From assembly GCF_014696355.1 (NCBI RefSeq), contig NZ_JACJQA010000037.1, forward strand, positions 1-48,898: a stretch of DNA of 48,898 nucleotides. The letters run 5' to 3'. How positions within the stretch are numbered: the first letter of the stretch is position 1; each line of letters starts with the position of its first letter. Made by a program: the position numbers and the translations under genes. The notes beneath the pieces are model-generated. The model was not told the origin of the DNA. It searched no databases and saw nothing but the letters and a program-made list of their open reading frames with translations. The stretch is from Pseudanabaena sp. FACHB-1998 (GTDB lineage: Bacteria; Cyanobacteriota; Cyanobacteriia; Pseudanabaenales; Pseudanabaenaceae). This document shows, in pieces, positions 13,575-20,717 of this stretch.

Positions 13575-15859
13575 TAGAAGAACTCCAGATGGTTGACGGG
13601 GATTGTTTGAGGCATACCAAACTGATCACTGGAGACAACCGCATTAACAATTTTTGCTTTACCTTTGCCTACTTCAGTAACTTTATCGACAGTGCCGATC
13701 TTGCCTGACAATCCACCTGCTTTAATGCGGACGCGATCGCCAACTTTTAGCTGTTTTGATTTAACAGATCGGGGTTTGTTGAATTGTGTTGAATTGCTTG
13801 TTGAATTCGGAATTGGTTGCTGTGTAAGCGTTTGCGCCTCCAATTCAACAGATTGAGGCATAGGCATATTTTCGGCTGTGACATCAACAGTTTTTAGTAC
13901 CTGTGTATCTGTAGAAAAAATATTTTTATCTTTTGTTGAATTGGGGGCTGCATCGCTTGCGGAATTTGGATTTGGTGAATTCAACAAAGAATTGAACTGT
14001 TGAATATGTTGAATTGCGCGTATGTAGACAGCATTTTGCCGAGTGCCTTGCTTGGTAAGCATTCCACGCTGTACGAGACGGGTAACAACGGTGTATGCAG
14101 ACTTGGCGGGTATGCTCGTATTTTCTGAGACTTGTTGAATTGATGCTGATCCAACCTTGTCGAAAAATGCTAATGCTTGTGCCTCTTGGCTTTCAGAACA
14201 ATTTGGTGTCCAATTCGATAGGCATTTCCAACTTAGGGTATTAGCATCGAGGACAACTAATAAGTCCTGTTTGCCGTAGCTGCCGTTTTCGGCAATCAAT
14301 CGCCATTCATTGCGGCGGGTTTCGGTGTTCGCAACTTCAGCGAGGACGATCGCACCGCGAGACTCAGAACGAATTACGCCCGATCCGCGCATCGTGTCGA
14401 ATACATCAACCTCAGAAAGTGATTGCACATTGAGTTTTTTGGTGTGATGCACAAGGATCACCGCCATGTTTAGGCGCTTCGCGGCTTGTTTTAATGGCTT
14501 AAGTAGATTGGCTACTTTGCTAGAGTTTTCATCGGTGTCATCAGAGCGGACGCTGGTTAATGTGTCGATCACCAGTAATTTGGGCTTGATATCTTCGCAG
14601 ACCTCTAGCAATTTATCCCACTCACTAAGGTTAAATTCGGTGAGCCAATGGACTGGGATATTTGGATCCCATCCTTGAGCTAATACCCGTTCTTTCAGTT
14701 TGCTGTCCCCATCTTCACAGTTGACGTAAATCACATCCCCTTGCTGTGTCGGTCTCCCTAGAAATTCTTTGCCACTGGCTACTGATTCGACTAAGCCAAG
14801 TGAGAGTAGTGACTTACCAGCTCGTGGTGGTGCGGCGATAATTTGTAATTCATTACTGGTGATCAGGTCATGTACTAGAAATTCAACAAAGTCGGGCGCA
14901 CGGTCAAGTAATTCTTGGGTGGTGATTAGGCGATCTCGTACGTCATTTTTGGGTTTATTCGGGGCGATCGCGGTTTTGGTAGCTTCGATAAAGTCCTCAA
15001 ACTTGTAACCACTTGCGATCGCGTCGCTTGAGTCATACCCTTCTTTTGGTTGTTGTGGGTGGGGAACGGTACAAATTTTGGTGCGATCGCCTATGGTTTG
15101 GGCAATCTTTTGGGAGCCTTCATCCCCTGCTTTATCAAGGTCGTAGAAAATATAAATTTCTTTATATCGTTCTAGCGGTGATAAATCGTCTGGGATATTG
15201 CCCTCTCCAGTGGTATTGGTGCAAATGTCAAAGGGTTGATTTTCGGTGATGGCAATCTCTGCCAAGGTCATGGCATCCCAATCGCCCGCAACGATAAATA
15301 ATTTCTCGTTGCCATCTTGTTTGGTGAAATGAAATCGGCTTTGCAGGTTGGTATCTTGGCTCCACTTTTGCAGTTTTTCGGGGCGATCTGCTAGCCAAGG
15401 TGCAACACGGTATTTGCACATATATACCCCTTCAGAAATTTGATAGGGGATGGCAATACACCAATGCTTTTCGTAGGTTTTACCGTTGCGTACCCGTCTT
15501 TCTGCTACCCCTAGTTGGTATCGATTTGCCATGTCTGCGGTGAAGCCGCGCTCTTTTAGGTAGTTGATGGCGTGCTTGCTTCTGTTGATCAGGTCGTGGC
15601 GATATTGATCGATTTGTTCCTGAGTGTGGGTCACGGTTTTTGGTTGCTTTGCCAATGCTGTGGGAATAATGCGATCGCTTGTTTGCTCTTTGGGATGTCC
15701 AAGCGCTTCTCTGATTTGGTCGGTGGTACAGCCCCTATGGCATTTGTATGCACCGCTTTTTAGAAGGACTAGGTTAAAGTCGTGTTTGCCATCGGCTAGG
15801 CAGTTTGGGCACTGAGCGCGGTTTCGGTTGAAGGCAACGTGTTCTTGAATGTTAAACAT
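13574..15859 (-). CDS. Primase-helicase fusion (zinc finger, TOPRIM, RepA-like RecA ATPase)
   Basis: A 761-residue replication protein. Residues ~15-45 are a primase zinc finger (CPNCLADGKHDF...KCHRGC). Residues ~195-275 are a TOPRIM domain: LFIVAGDWDAMTLAEIA has the acidic strand, with Gly-Asp where Glu-Gly is usual, and IYIFYDLDKAGDEG gives the D-x-D. Residues ~320-540 are a RecA-like AAA_25/RepA helicase with Walker A APPRAGKS and Walker B LLVIDTLTSV. A winged-helix segment (QQVSENTSIPAKSAYTVVTR) and a C-terminal KOW-like domain (VGDRVRIKAGGLSGKIGTVD) follow. This is the sort of protein that replicates small phages, satellites and plasmids, and it is the best evidence that the element replicates autonomously when excised. 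Confidence 0.88.
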   Translation of the reverse strand: MFNIQEHVAFNRNRAQCPNCLADGKHDFNLVLLKSGAYKCHRGCTTDQIREALGHPKEQTSDRIIPTALAKQPKTVTHTQEQIDQYRHDLINRSKHAINYLKERGFTADMANRYQLGVAERRVRNGKTYEKHWCIAIPYQISEGVYMCKYRVAPWLADRPEKLQKWSQDTNLQSRFHFTKQDGNEKLFIVAGDWDAMTLAEIAITENQPFDICTNTTGEGNIPDDLSPLERYKEIYIFYDLDKAGDEGSQKIAQTIGDRTKICTVPHPQQPKEGYDSSDAIASGYKFEDFIEATKTAIAPNKPKNDVRDRLITTQELLDRAPDFVEFLVHDLITSNELQIIAAPPRAGKSLLSLGLVESVASGKEFLGRPTQQGDVIYVNCEDGDSKLKERVLAQGWDPNIPVHWLTEFNLSEWDKLLEVCEDIKPKLLVIDTLTSVRSDDTDENSSKVANLLKPLKQAAKRLNMAVILVHHTKKLNVQSLSEVDVFDTMRGSGVIRSESRGAIVLAEVANTETRRNEWRLIAENGSYGKQDLLVVLDANTLSWKCLSNWTPNCSESQEAQALAFFDKVGSASIQQVSENTSIPAKSAYTVVTRLVQRGMLTKQGTRQNAVYIRAIQHIQQFNSLLNSPNPNSASDAAPNSTKDKNIFSTDTQVLKTVDVTAENMPMPQSVELEAQTLTQQPIPNSTSNSTQFNKPRSVKSKQLKVGDRVRIKAGGLSGKIGTVDKVTEVGKGKAKIVNAVVSSDQFGMPQTIPVNHLEFF

Positions 15860-15883
15860 GGGTTTTTCTCACAAAAAAAAAGT

Positions 15884-15921
15884 GGCGATCGCAACTTCAC
15901 TGGGTAAAGTTGCGATCGCGT
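15884..15921. repeat. HIP1-tipped hairpin repeat, copy 1
   Basis: GGCGATCGCAACTTCACTGG and the following 18 bp form a hairpin with a 13-bp stem (GCGATCGCAACTT/AAGTTGCGATCGC). A second copy with one change lies at 16344-16381. Each sits just downstream of a small gene and upstream of the next in the replication operon, so they may attenuate or process the transcript. Confidence 0.8.
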
Positions 15922-15924
15922 AGG

Positions 15925-16326
15925 TTAGTAGCTTGGATGGAAAAATTGCAATGTCCCCTGACACCGCATGAAAGGCAGGATTTTAGGCTTTTCGATAACA
16001 AACCCAAACTTTCCAGTAAACCAAGGTGATTCAGATTCGGTCACACAAGCTGTAATTGTTGCCGTGCCTATGATTCCGCCAAATTCAAATTCATCTCTAG
16101 CAGGTAATTTAATTTCGGGCAGAATTAGGTTTGCATCACGGTTTACGCGCTCAACAAAATCCCTGCACTCGTGATATTCCCTGACTAGCATTTTTTTGCT
16201 TGCATGGATGAAAAACTCACCTCTATAGGTGGTACTCCATGATCGGTTTTCAATATCTTTGTAACCATTTGCAATTAGCCACGCCCAAGGCTGTCGAATT
16301 GATAAAGCTTGTTTGTAAGTTTCCAT
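15925..16326 (-). CDS. ASCH-domain protein
   Basis: A 133-residue protein with the ASCH signature: the start QALSIRQPWAWLIANGYKDI followed by ENRSW...YRGEFFIHASK, and a central GGIIGTATITACV strand. The ASCH fold is a PUA-like beta barrel that binds RNA or modified bases; cyanobacterial and phage members are small, stand-alone proteins. The conserved Trp, the Glu-Asn-Arg (ENR) turn and HASK are intact, so it should be functional. In phage-like elements ASCH proteins often lie near replication genes. Two hairpins of the same sequence flank it. Confidence 0.82.
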   Translation of the reverse strand: METYKQALSIRQPWAWLIANGYKDIENRSWSTTYRGEFFIHASKKMLVREYHECRDFVERVNRDANLILPEIKLPARDEFEFGGIIGTATITACVTESESPWFTGKFGFVIEKPKILPFMRCQGTLQFFHPSY

Positions 16327-16343
16327 AGTTTTAAAATTAGTTA

Positions 16344-16381
16344 GGCGATCGCCACTTCACTGGGTAAAGTTGCGATCGCGT
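16344..16381. repeat. HIP1-tipped hairpin repeat, copy 2
   Basis: Matches 15884-15921 with one base changed in the stem (GCCACTT against GCAACTT). It lies between the ASCH gene and the coiled-coil gene. Confidence 0.8.
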
Positions 16382-16387
16382 GATTGG

Positions 16388-16732
16388 TTAAAAGTCGTCT
16401 TCGTAGTTGAAAAATTCGCCACGGTCAAAGGTGGGGATTTTTTCTAGTATTTCTAGGCAAAGTCTGAGGTTCTCTTTCTTTTGCCAGTGGCTAGATTGGC
16501 TGTCTTTAATTGATGTGAGAATCATGGTTACAGCCTTAATCTCTTGTTTGACCTCGGTTTTCATTTCAGAGATGCGTTGCCTTGCTTTATTTCTCAGAGC
16601 AACCATTTCGCCAGATTGTCGAATGGTTGTGTCAAGCAAACTATTGGCTTGACCCTCTAGAGTTTTCACTCTTTCTTTCAGTTGGTTGATTTCTGTTTGC
16701 TTCTCATAGGCAAACTCCGCTATATCGCTCAT
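16388..16732 (-). CDS. Coiled-coil hypothetical protein
   Basis: A 114-residue, mostly helical, charged protein. Heptad-like spacing of Leu/Val/Ile runs from residue ~10 (EKQTEINQLKERVKTLEGQA) to ~75, so it probably dimerises as a coiled coil. The end is acidic and aromatic (GEFFNYEDDF), a pattern seen in single-stranded DNA-binding protein tails, though nothing else supports that. Its start overlaps the stop of the gene upstream (ATGA). No family recognised. Confidence 0.6.
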   Translation of the reverse strand: MSDIAEFAYEKQTEINQLKERVKTLEGQANSLLDTTIRQSGEMVALRNKARQRISEMKTEVKQEIKAVTMILTSIKDSQSSHWQKKENLRLCLEILEKIPTFDRGEFFNYEDDF

Positions 16733-16980
16733 GCTGCAATCTCCAGATCGGCTTGTTCATAGCGATGGATGAAGGCGATCGCTTTTTCCCAGCAGGGGCG
16801 ATCAAGTTTGCCACTGCCAATTTCTCTGATGATGTCGGCTTCAAGGGCGATGGCGCATAGCGCCGCATCTTTGATCGCCTCTACTCTTGCAAATTCTTTT
16901 GGATCGGCAATGCCTTGGGTGAGTTGATGGCACGCGACTCGGTAGTAGCTTAGGTGGTAGTCGATTGTCATTGAGTCCAT
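16729..16980 (-). CDS. Hypothetical small helical protein
   Basis: An 83-residue protein with several predicted helices (YHLSYYRVACHQLTQGI, ARVEAIKDAALCAIALEAD, WEKAIAFIHRYEQAD) and no motif I know. It shares a stop/start with both neighbours (4 bp overlap downstream, 1 bp upstream), so it is part of a tightly coupled operon of small element genes. Confidence 0.55.
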   Translation of the reverse strand: MDSMTIDYHLSYYRVACHQLTQGIADPKEFARVEAIKDAALCAIALEADIIREIGSGKLDRPCWEKAIAFIHRYEQADLEIAA

Positions 16981-17255
16981 TAGTTTGCTTGCTCCATGAG
17001 TTTTTGTTCAATACGATCGCAAAGTCCACGAATTGCTCCAAGCTTCCCTAGGTCGGATTGCCCTAGCAAGTCGTGGGTAGATTCCTTGGTTTGAGGTGCG
17101 ATGCCTATTACTTCGTCGTTCTCTAGGTAATGGGTATTGTTTAGATCGAATGTCAGGTCGTTGAGTAGGTCGGTTAGTTCGTGCAGTTGCAGGTTGTCGA
17201 TCGCTATCTCTGTGCTGATGTCTAAATTCAATCCGTAGTAGCCAAATGGTTTCAT
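16980..17255 (-). CDS. Hypothetical element protein
   Basis: A 91-residue acidic protein beginning MKPFGYYGLNLDIST, then a Leu-rich helix (LHELTDLLNDLTFDLNN) and a C-terminal helix (GAIRGLCDRIEQKLMEQ). No recognised family. It follows the 56-residue gene by 5 bp and is coupled to the next gene. Confidence 0.55.
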   Translation of the reverse strand: MKPFGYYGLNLDISTEIAIDNLQLHELTDLLNDLTFDLNNTHYLENDEVIGIAPQTKESTHDLLGQSDLGKLGAIRGLCDRIEQKLMEQAN

Positions 17256-17260
17256 GCTGT

Positions 17261-17431
17261 TTATCCTTCGATATGTGTGTAATCGATCAAAGTCTTGATT
17301 GCTTGTTCAATATGCTCTTGAGCCTCATCTGAAGGGCATTCTTTAGAGATTTTCCCTAGAGCCTCGATCTGCTGCCAGATCCTCTGTCTTTCTGTTTCCC
17401 TTGCTAACTGCTTTTTAGTTTGTCGTGGCAT
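17261..17431 (-). CDS. 56-residue hypothetical helical protein
   Basis: A short frame from ATG at 17429-17431 to TAA at 17261. The sequence is MPRQTKKQLARETERQRIWQ, then a helix with EALGKISKECPSDEAQEHIE and a C-terminal helix. The basic start and amphipathic helices are protein-like and spacing to the next start is 5 bp, as expected inside an operon. No family recognised. Confidence 0.5.
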   Translation of the reverse strand: MPRQTKKQLARETERQRIWQQIEALGKISKECPSDEAQEHIEQAIKTLIDYTHIEG

Positions 17432-17501
17432 AATTGATTAATGATCCGTGTGCATGATGAGTGGTGAATAGCCTTCATTGATTAAGAAGGCGAATAGTGG
17501 T

Positions 17502-17747
17502 TTATCCCTCAATGGTGGTGTGTTTGATGCGGGTGAAGTAGCCTTTCAGTTGCAGGCAGAAAATCTCAAGTGCTAATGCTCGTCGAAATTTCCTTTGGTC
17601 TGGCTCGGTGAAATGCCCTGTGCAGGTGCAATCGTCGGAGCAGTAGGTGTATCGATATCCGTATCCGTTGCGGCTTACCCAGATGAGTGCGGTAGGATAG
17701 TGCTTACCGATTTCGGGCTTGATCCGTTCGGTGGTTTGCATGGTCAT
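17502..17747 (-). CDS. Small Cys-containing hypothetical protein
   Basis: An 81-residue protein; an ATG two codons in is an alternative start. Its centre, NGYGYRYTYCSDDCTCTGHF, carries three Cys and one His close together and could bind zinc. The N-terminal IGKHYPTALIWVSRNG and C-terminal LQLKGYFTRI look like strands of a small beta domain. It is the first gene after the RHH gene in the leftward operon. Confidence 0.5.
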   Translation of the reverse strand: MTMQTTERIKPEIGKHYPTALIWVSRNGYGYRYTYCSDDCTCTGHFTEPDQRKFRRALALEIFCLQLKGYFTRIKHTTIEG

Positions 17748-17771
17748 CTCCTTTGATGATTGGTTTGCAAA

Positions 17772-17827
17772 AAAAAAGAAGAGATCGGTTTATTAGTTCG
17801 CGGCTAATAATCGATCTCTTCTTTTTT
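17772..17827. terminator. Two-part bidirectional hairpin at the end of the RHH gene
   Basis: Outer arms AAAAAAGAAGAGATCG/CGATCTCTTCTTTTTT pair exactly, and inner arms TTATTAG/CTAATAA pair around TTCGCGG. The outer right arm encodes the last residues of the RHH protein (KKEEIDY), so gene end and terminator are fused. It should limit read-through from the repressor region into the replication operon. Confidence 0.7.
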
Positions 17828-17989
17828 GGTGAGTTTTTCGATGAAATGTCGGTTATTGATGCAATGGAGGATCATCGCCTCTGCGGTTTCGCTTAGGCTC
17901 TTGCCATGTTCGGCGCAAAAAATACGGAGTTTTTTGTCGGTGGATGGCTCTAGGTAGAAAGTTGTCTTTGCTTTGTCGGTGGCAAGCAT
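17804..17989 (-). CDS. Ribbon-helix-helix DNA-binding protein
   Basis: A 61-residue protein. KAKTTFYLEPSTDKKLRIFC gives the basic strand and first helix and HGKSLSETAEAMILHCIN the second helix, a usual CopG/Arc/ParG arrangement. It is divergent from the XRE repressor across a 114-bp region with an inverted-repeat operator, so the two probably form the element's control switch. RHH proteins in this position repress their own operon, count plasmid copies or serve as antitoxins; which applies is not clear. A promoter-like TTGACA with TTAAAC 17 bp downstream faces this gene (minus strand, within 18030-18057). Confidence 0.7.
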   Translation of the reverse strand: MLATDKAKTTFYLEPSTDKKLRIFCAEHGKSLSETAEAMILHCINNRHFIEKLTKKEEIDY

Positions 17990-18042
17990 GAAAAGTTAAC
18001 CTTTCAAAATGACGTTTACACCTTTCAGTTTAAGCACCTATA

Positions 18043-18098
18043 TGTCTACTTGTCAACATATCGTATAGTTGACTAATCTACATATTGACAAGTAGACA
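18043..18098. promoter_or_regulatory. Divergent promoter/operator with 14-bp inverted repeat
   Basis: TGTCTACTTGTCAA at 18043-18056 is the exact inverse complement of TTGACAAGTAGACA at 18085-18098. A half-similar TAGTTGACTAATCTAC lies between. The repeats cover the only space between the RHH and XRE starts and contain -35-like TTGACA/TTGACT hexamers, so a repressor bound here would shut both directions. The right arm ends 5 bp before the XRE ATG. Confidence 0.8.
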
Positions 18099-18103
18099 GT
18101 GAT

Positions 18104-18445
18104 ATGAGAAGTAAAGAAAAACTAGCTGAGTTAATTAGGCATCTTAGAGGCGATCAAAGTCAAAGAGCCTTTGCTAAAACACTTGGAGTGTCTTTTGCTT
18201 CTGTGCAGTCATGGGAAAATGGCGATGCAATGCCATCAACAGAGAATTTGTCTATTATTGCCAGTAAGTCAGGGTATACACTTCAAGGCTTGATCGCATT
18301 CCTTGAGGATAAACCCATCCCCAAAAACGCAAGTATTGACGAAATTGTTATGCAAATAAAGTCTCTGCCCTTAAAGCAATTGGCTTTGGTGGAGAGGGCT
18401 GTAGGTGATAGATTAATGGCGATCGCGGAGAGTGCAGGGCGTTAG
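18104..18445 (+). CDS. XRE-family (cI/Cro-like) transcriptional repressor
   Basis: A 113-residue protein with a textbook HTH_3 domain at residues ~8-62: LAELIRHLRGDQSQRAFAKT, GVSFASVQSWENG as the recognition helix and PSTENLSIIASKSGYTLQGL. The C-terminal 45 residues (IDEIVMQIKSLPLKQLALVE) are a helical pair likely to dimerise. It lacks the LexA-like protease domain of the long cI repressors, so derepression would need another trigger. Position and divergent operator make it the probable maintenance repressor of the element. Confidence 0.85.
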   Translation: MRSKEKLAELIRHLRGDQSQRAFAKTLGVSFASVQSWENGDAMPSTENLSIIASKSGYTLQGLIAFLEDKPIPKNASIDEIVMQIKSLPLKQLALVERAVGDRLMAIAESAGR

Positions 18446-18448
18446 CAA

Positions 18449-18865
18449 GTGACAAAGCAGCAAAAGATAGGGGCAACAATCGTATTAGGGTTGCTGATTC
18501 TTGGGATAGTTTTTCGCTTCTATAATCCCATCGCCGCCCTAATCTTCCTGCTGGTGCTGATTGCGGCTGTCTGTGCAGAGATTCTTGAAAAGCCTACACC
18601 GTCAACACATGAAGGTATCAACCGTAAATACTCGCCTCGTAAATCTCTTGAGCAAAGGCAAGCAGAATATGATCGCGACTTGGCTAACAGGATGAAGTCT
18701 AGGGGTATGGCTCCGACCACGCCACAAAATTCTAAATATGCAGCCAAATACAAAAAGCTTGTGGCGATGCTTGCAGGCGATCGCGTGACGGCAGATAGAT
18801 TAATAGCTACGTTCGGTATAGACAAAGCCATCTCAGACTTAGAGCGAGATAGACGGGCTAACTAA
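18449..18865 (+). CDS. Hypothetical membrane protein next to the repressor
   Basis: A 138-residue protein starting at GTG, 3 bp after the repressor stop. Residues ~8-45 hold two hydrophobic helices with a short turn (GATIVLGLLILGIVFRFY, AALIFLLVLIAAVCAEIL); the rest is basic and soluble, with a C-terminal helical domain (KKLVAMLAGDRVTADRLIAT). A small membrane protein co-expressed with the repressor in an integrated element is often a superinfection-exclusion or anti-phage gene. That is a contextual guess; no family was recognised. Confidence 0.6.
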   Translation: MTKQQKIGATIVLGLLILGIVFRFYNPIAALIFLLVLIAAVCAEILEKPTPSTHEGINRKYSPRKSLEQRQAEYDRDLANRMKSRGMAPTTPQNSKYAAKYKKLVAMLAGDRVTADRLIATFGIDKAISDLERDRRAN

Positions 18866-18867
18866 TA

Positions 18868-18896
18868 AAGGCGATCGCCAAATTAGCGATCGCCTT
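18868..18896. terminator. HIP1 hairpin terminator
   Basis: AAGGCGATCGC/GCGATCGCCTT around CAAATTA, followed by TCTTTG. It ends the repressor-membrane protein pair and lies between convergent genes. The stem is built from two HIP1 octamers. Confidence 0.75.
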
Positions 18897-18903
18897 CTTT
18901 GTG

Positions 18904-19134
18904 TTATTGCTGTACCCCTAATATCATTGTCTTGAGATCGGCAGGCTTGCAGTTTGGGCAAAAACAGCTAATCTGGCGTGTTTTCTTATCTACAATCCCC
19001 ACGTACCAATCACTGCAATATCTTATTCTGCGAGTGTCTGTGTGAGCAAAAAACACGATCCTGCTGTTTCCCGTGGGGTTTGGCATCACTGCATCGCATT
19101 CATCGCAGGTAACTGTAATTGAGTATTTAATCAT
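18904..19134 (-). CDS. Small zinc-ribbon-like protein
   Basis: A 76-residue protein with CDEC at residues ~10-13 and CFCPNC at ~57-62, the paired Cys knuckles of a zinc ribbon (CxxC...CxxC). Between them are strands SRIVFFAHTDTRRIRYC and WYVGIVDKKTRQIS. Such proteins bind nucleic acid or act as small adaptors; the function here is unknown. Hairpins built from HIP1 stand on both sides, so it may be a single-gene transcription unit at the end of the late operon. Confidence 0.6.
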   Translation of the reverse strand: MIKYSITVTCDECDAVMPNPTGNSRIVFFAHTDTRRIRYCSDWYVGIVDKKTRQISCFCPNCKPADLKTMILGVQQ

Positions 19135-19148
19135 CCCAAAATTATAAG

Positions 19149-19175
19149 AGGCGATCGCTAAATTAGCGATCGCCT
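19149..19175. terminator. HIP1 hairpin
   Basis: Perfect arms AGGCGATCGCTA/TAGCGATCGCCT around AAT, between the late operon's last gene and the zinc-ribbon gene. It probably ends the late operon transcript. Confidence 0.7.
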
Positions 19176-19191
19176 TTATTGTTTGGTGTGG

Positions 19192-19434
19192 TTAATTGAA
19201 CCCAGTATCAGGATCGGTAGAGCGTCTTCGCCGTAAATCCTTAATATCTTGCCTTAGCTCGCAAGATTCTTTCTCTATAATTTCAAGCTTGGTTTTCAAG
19301 ACCTCATGCTTACCGATTAACTCGATATGCCCTAAACGCTGATTATTCTCAATGCGATTTATGGTAGTGGTCGTTTTAACCAGTGCGCTAACCAGAGCGA
19401 TCGCCACTCCTATCTCTAAAACTAACGGTGGCAT
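19192..19434 (-). CDS. Single-pass membrane protein with coiled coil
   Basis: An 80-residue protein: an N-terminal membrane segment (PPLVLEIGVAIALVSALVKT) followed by a charged helix with heptad Leu/Ile (IGKHEVLKTKLEIIEKESCE, LRQDIKDLRRRR). The size and layout recall phage holins or Rz-like spanin parts, but nothing is specific. Its start directly abuts the stop of the upstream gene (TAAATG). Confidence 0.55.
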   Translation of the reverse strand: MPPLVLEIGVAIALVSALVKTTTTINRIENNQRLGHIELIGKHEVLKTKLEIIEKESCELRQDIKDLRRRRSTDPDTGFN

Positions 19435-19785
19435 TTATGCACCCCCTATATATCCATCGACCTGTAAAGACAACTCATTAAACCAAACAGGAGGCTTAAA
19501 CTTTAGACGGTAAGCACCTATCCAATCAGGCACTTGAATTATTTTCGCCTTATTAACATCACAAAACACGCGATCGCCAATCAAATCGGGCGCAATAGCT
19601 TCGTCAGTCAAGAAATTAAGATAACCGCCAAGAGTCCAACTAGCCTTCGCCTCAGAATTCTCAGCGATTATACGCAAGAAACGGTAACTCAGGCTTTGAT
19701 TAACAACCAGTGGCGGTATATCGCCACTGGTTGTTAACTGATAAACCGTTATCCAATTTGCATCATTGGCAAAATCGACAGCCAT
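19435..19785 (-). CDS. Unrecognised late-operon protein (116 aa)
   Basis: A beta-rich protein with many aromatic residues (NDANWITVYQLTTSGDIPPL, SYRFLRIIAENSEAKASWTL, VWFNELSLQVDGYIGGA), consistent with a small structural or adhesion domain. No family known to me. Joined to both neighbours by TAAATG stop-start junctions, so its amount is probably matched to theirs. Confidence 0.55.
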   Translation of the reverse strand: MAVDFANDANWITVYQLTTSGDIPPLVVNQSLSYRFLRIIAENSEAKASWTLGGYLNFLTDEAIAPDLIGDRVFCDVNKAKIIQVPDWIGAYRLKFKPPVWFNELSLQVDGYIGGA

Positions 19786-20160
19786 TTAAACTACGTTGAT
19801 AATTTTCCAAGTAGCAGTCGTAGCACCACGCCCAAGATTTAGATTCTTAGTAGTGGTAGTAGCAGAAGCATCAATAGTATCCGCCAAATCCTTGCGGACC
19901 AGCATCTCTACCGATCGGGTTTTCTTAGCAATGCCAGTCCCCTTTTCTACCTTGAATTGTTTGGCTTGAACCAAACCACTGGCGATCGCATATCGCTTAT
20001 TGATTGGGATTTCGGGCTTATTGCCAGTATTGGTGAGAGTACCGCCAACTAAAGTCAGAGTATCGGAATCATAAAGATCCTCATCTAATTGCAATGCAAG
20101 ATAAACATTTGCGGTTGCAGCATCACCAAAAAGCACTTTTCTTTTTTGATTGTTAGCCAT
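19786..20160 (-). CDS. Late-operon protein A, possible structural subunit (124 aa)
   Basis: A Thr/Ala-rich beta protein with no signal peptide. The block DEDLYDSDTLTLVGG early and GIAKKTRSVEMLVRKDLAD late, then a C-terminal TWKIINVV, correspond in order to DRDIYDGDIAPALG, TVTKSRRVPLLCDLEN and TWEVQNVTFG in the next gene upstream, so the two seem to be tandem paralogues. Small paired beta proteins at this place suit coat, decoration or tube subunits of a particle. That is inference. Confidence 0.6.
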   Translation of the reverse strand: MANNQKRKVLFGDAATANVYLALQLDEDLYDSDTLTLVGGTLTNTGNKPEIPINKRYAIASGLVQAKQFKVEKGTGIAKKTRSVEMLVRKDLADTIDASATTTTKNLNLGRGATTATWKIINVV

Positions 20161-20217
20161 TTTTTATTATTTCCTAGAATTACCAGTAGATTTCAGATGC
20201 TAAGCAGGGCTTAGCTT

Positions 20218-20598
20218 TTAGCTACCAAATGTAACGTTTTGCACTTCCCAAGTTAGGTTCTGATCGCCTAACTTGACCGTTTTACCGCGAAGACTTACAG
20301 CAACCCGTCCAACGTTTTCAAGGTCACAGAGCAAAGGTACACGTCGAGATTTGGTTACAGTCTCCCCACCTTCGGAAACATCGCGAGTAACTTGGGCAAA
20401 GACTCTTACAACCCTTGCAGTTTGCAGAATATCTCTTTGATTTCTAAACTTGCGAACCTCGGCATTATCAGGGGGTTGAGTTTTAGTAAACCCAAGGGCG
20501 GGCGCAATGTCACCATCGTAAATATCGCGATCTACCTGTACCTGCCCCCAAGCATTAGTACCAACTTTTACAAAATACGGATCTCGTTTTGCCGTCAT
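20218..20598 (-). CDS. Late-operon protein B, paralogue of protein A (126 aa)
   Basis: Starts at an ATG 8 bp after AGGAG; a TTG 21 bp upstream is less likely. The protein is beta-rich and basic. Shared order of motifs with protein A: a DRDIYDGD box, a T-x-K-x-R-x-V-x-x-L strand and a closing W-E-V-x-N-V strand. Overall identity is low, so the duplication is old. Genes A and B are separated by 57 bp. Confidence 0.6.
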   Translation of the reverse strand: MTAKRDPYFVKVGTNAWGQVQVDRDIYDGDIAPALGFTKTQPPDNAEVRKFRNQRDILQTARVVRVFAQVTRDVSEGGETVTKSRRVPLLCDLENVGRVAVSLRGKTVKLGDQNLTWEVQNVTFGS

Positions 20599-20717
20599 AG
20601 CAGTTTCTCCTATCGACAAAATAAAGCTAGCACACCCAAACCTCTTACAGTGTCTATATCTTAGTGATTAGGTGTACAACGTAGAACTTAAGTTCTCTGC
20701 ATTTATTATCGATTTGC

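Noticed and set aside
13574-15859. Several plus-strand frames inside the primase-helicase region
   Set aside because: All lie antisense to a continuous gene with clear domains and have no ribosome sites or family motifs.
16388-16732. Coiled-coil protein as single-stranded DNA-binding protein because of its acidic aromatic tail
   Set aside because: No OB-fold strands; the protein is helical throughout.
18868-19175. HIP1-rich hairpins as a new signal
   Set aside because: HIP1 is a well-known abundant cyanobacterial octamer; here it simply supplies stems of terminators.
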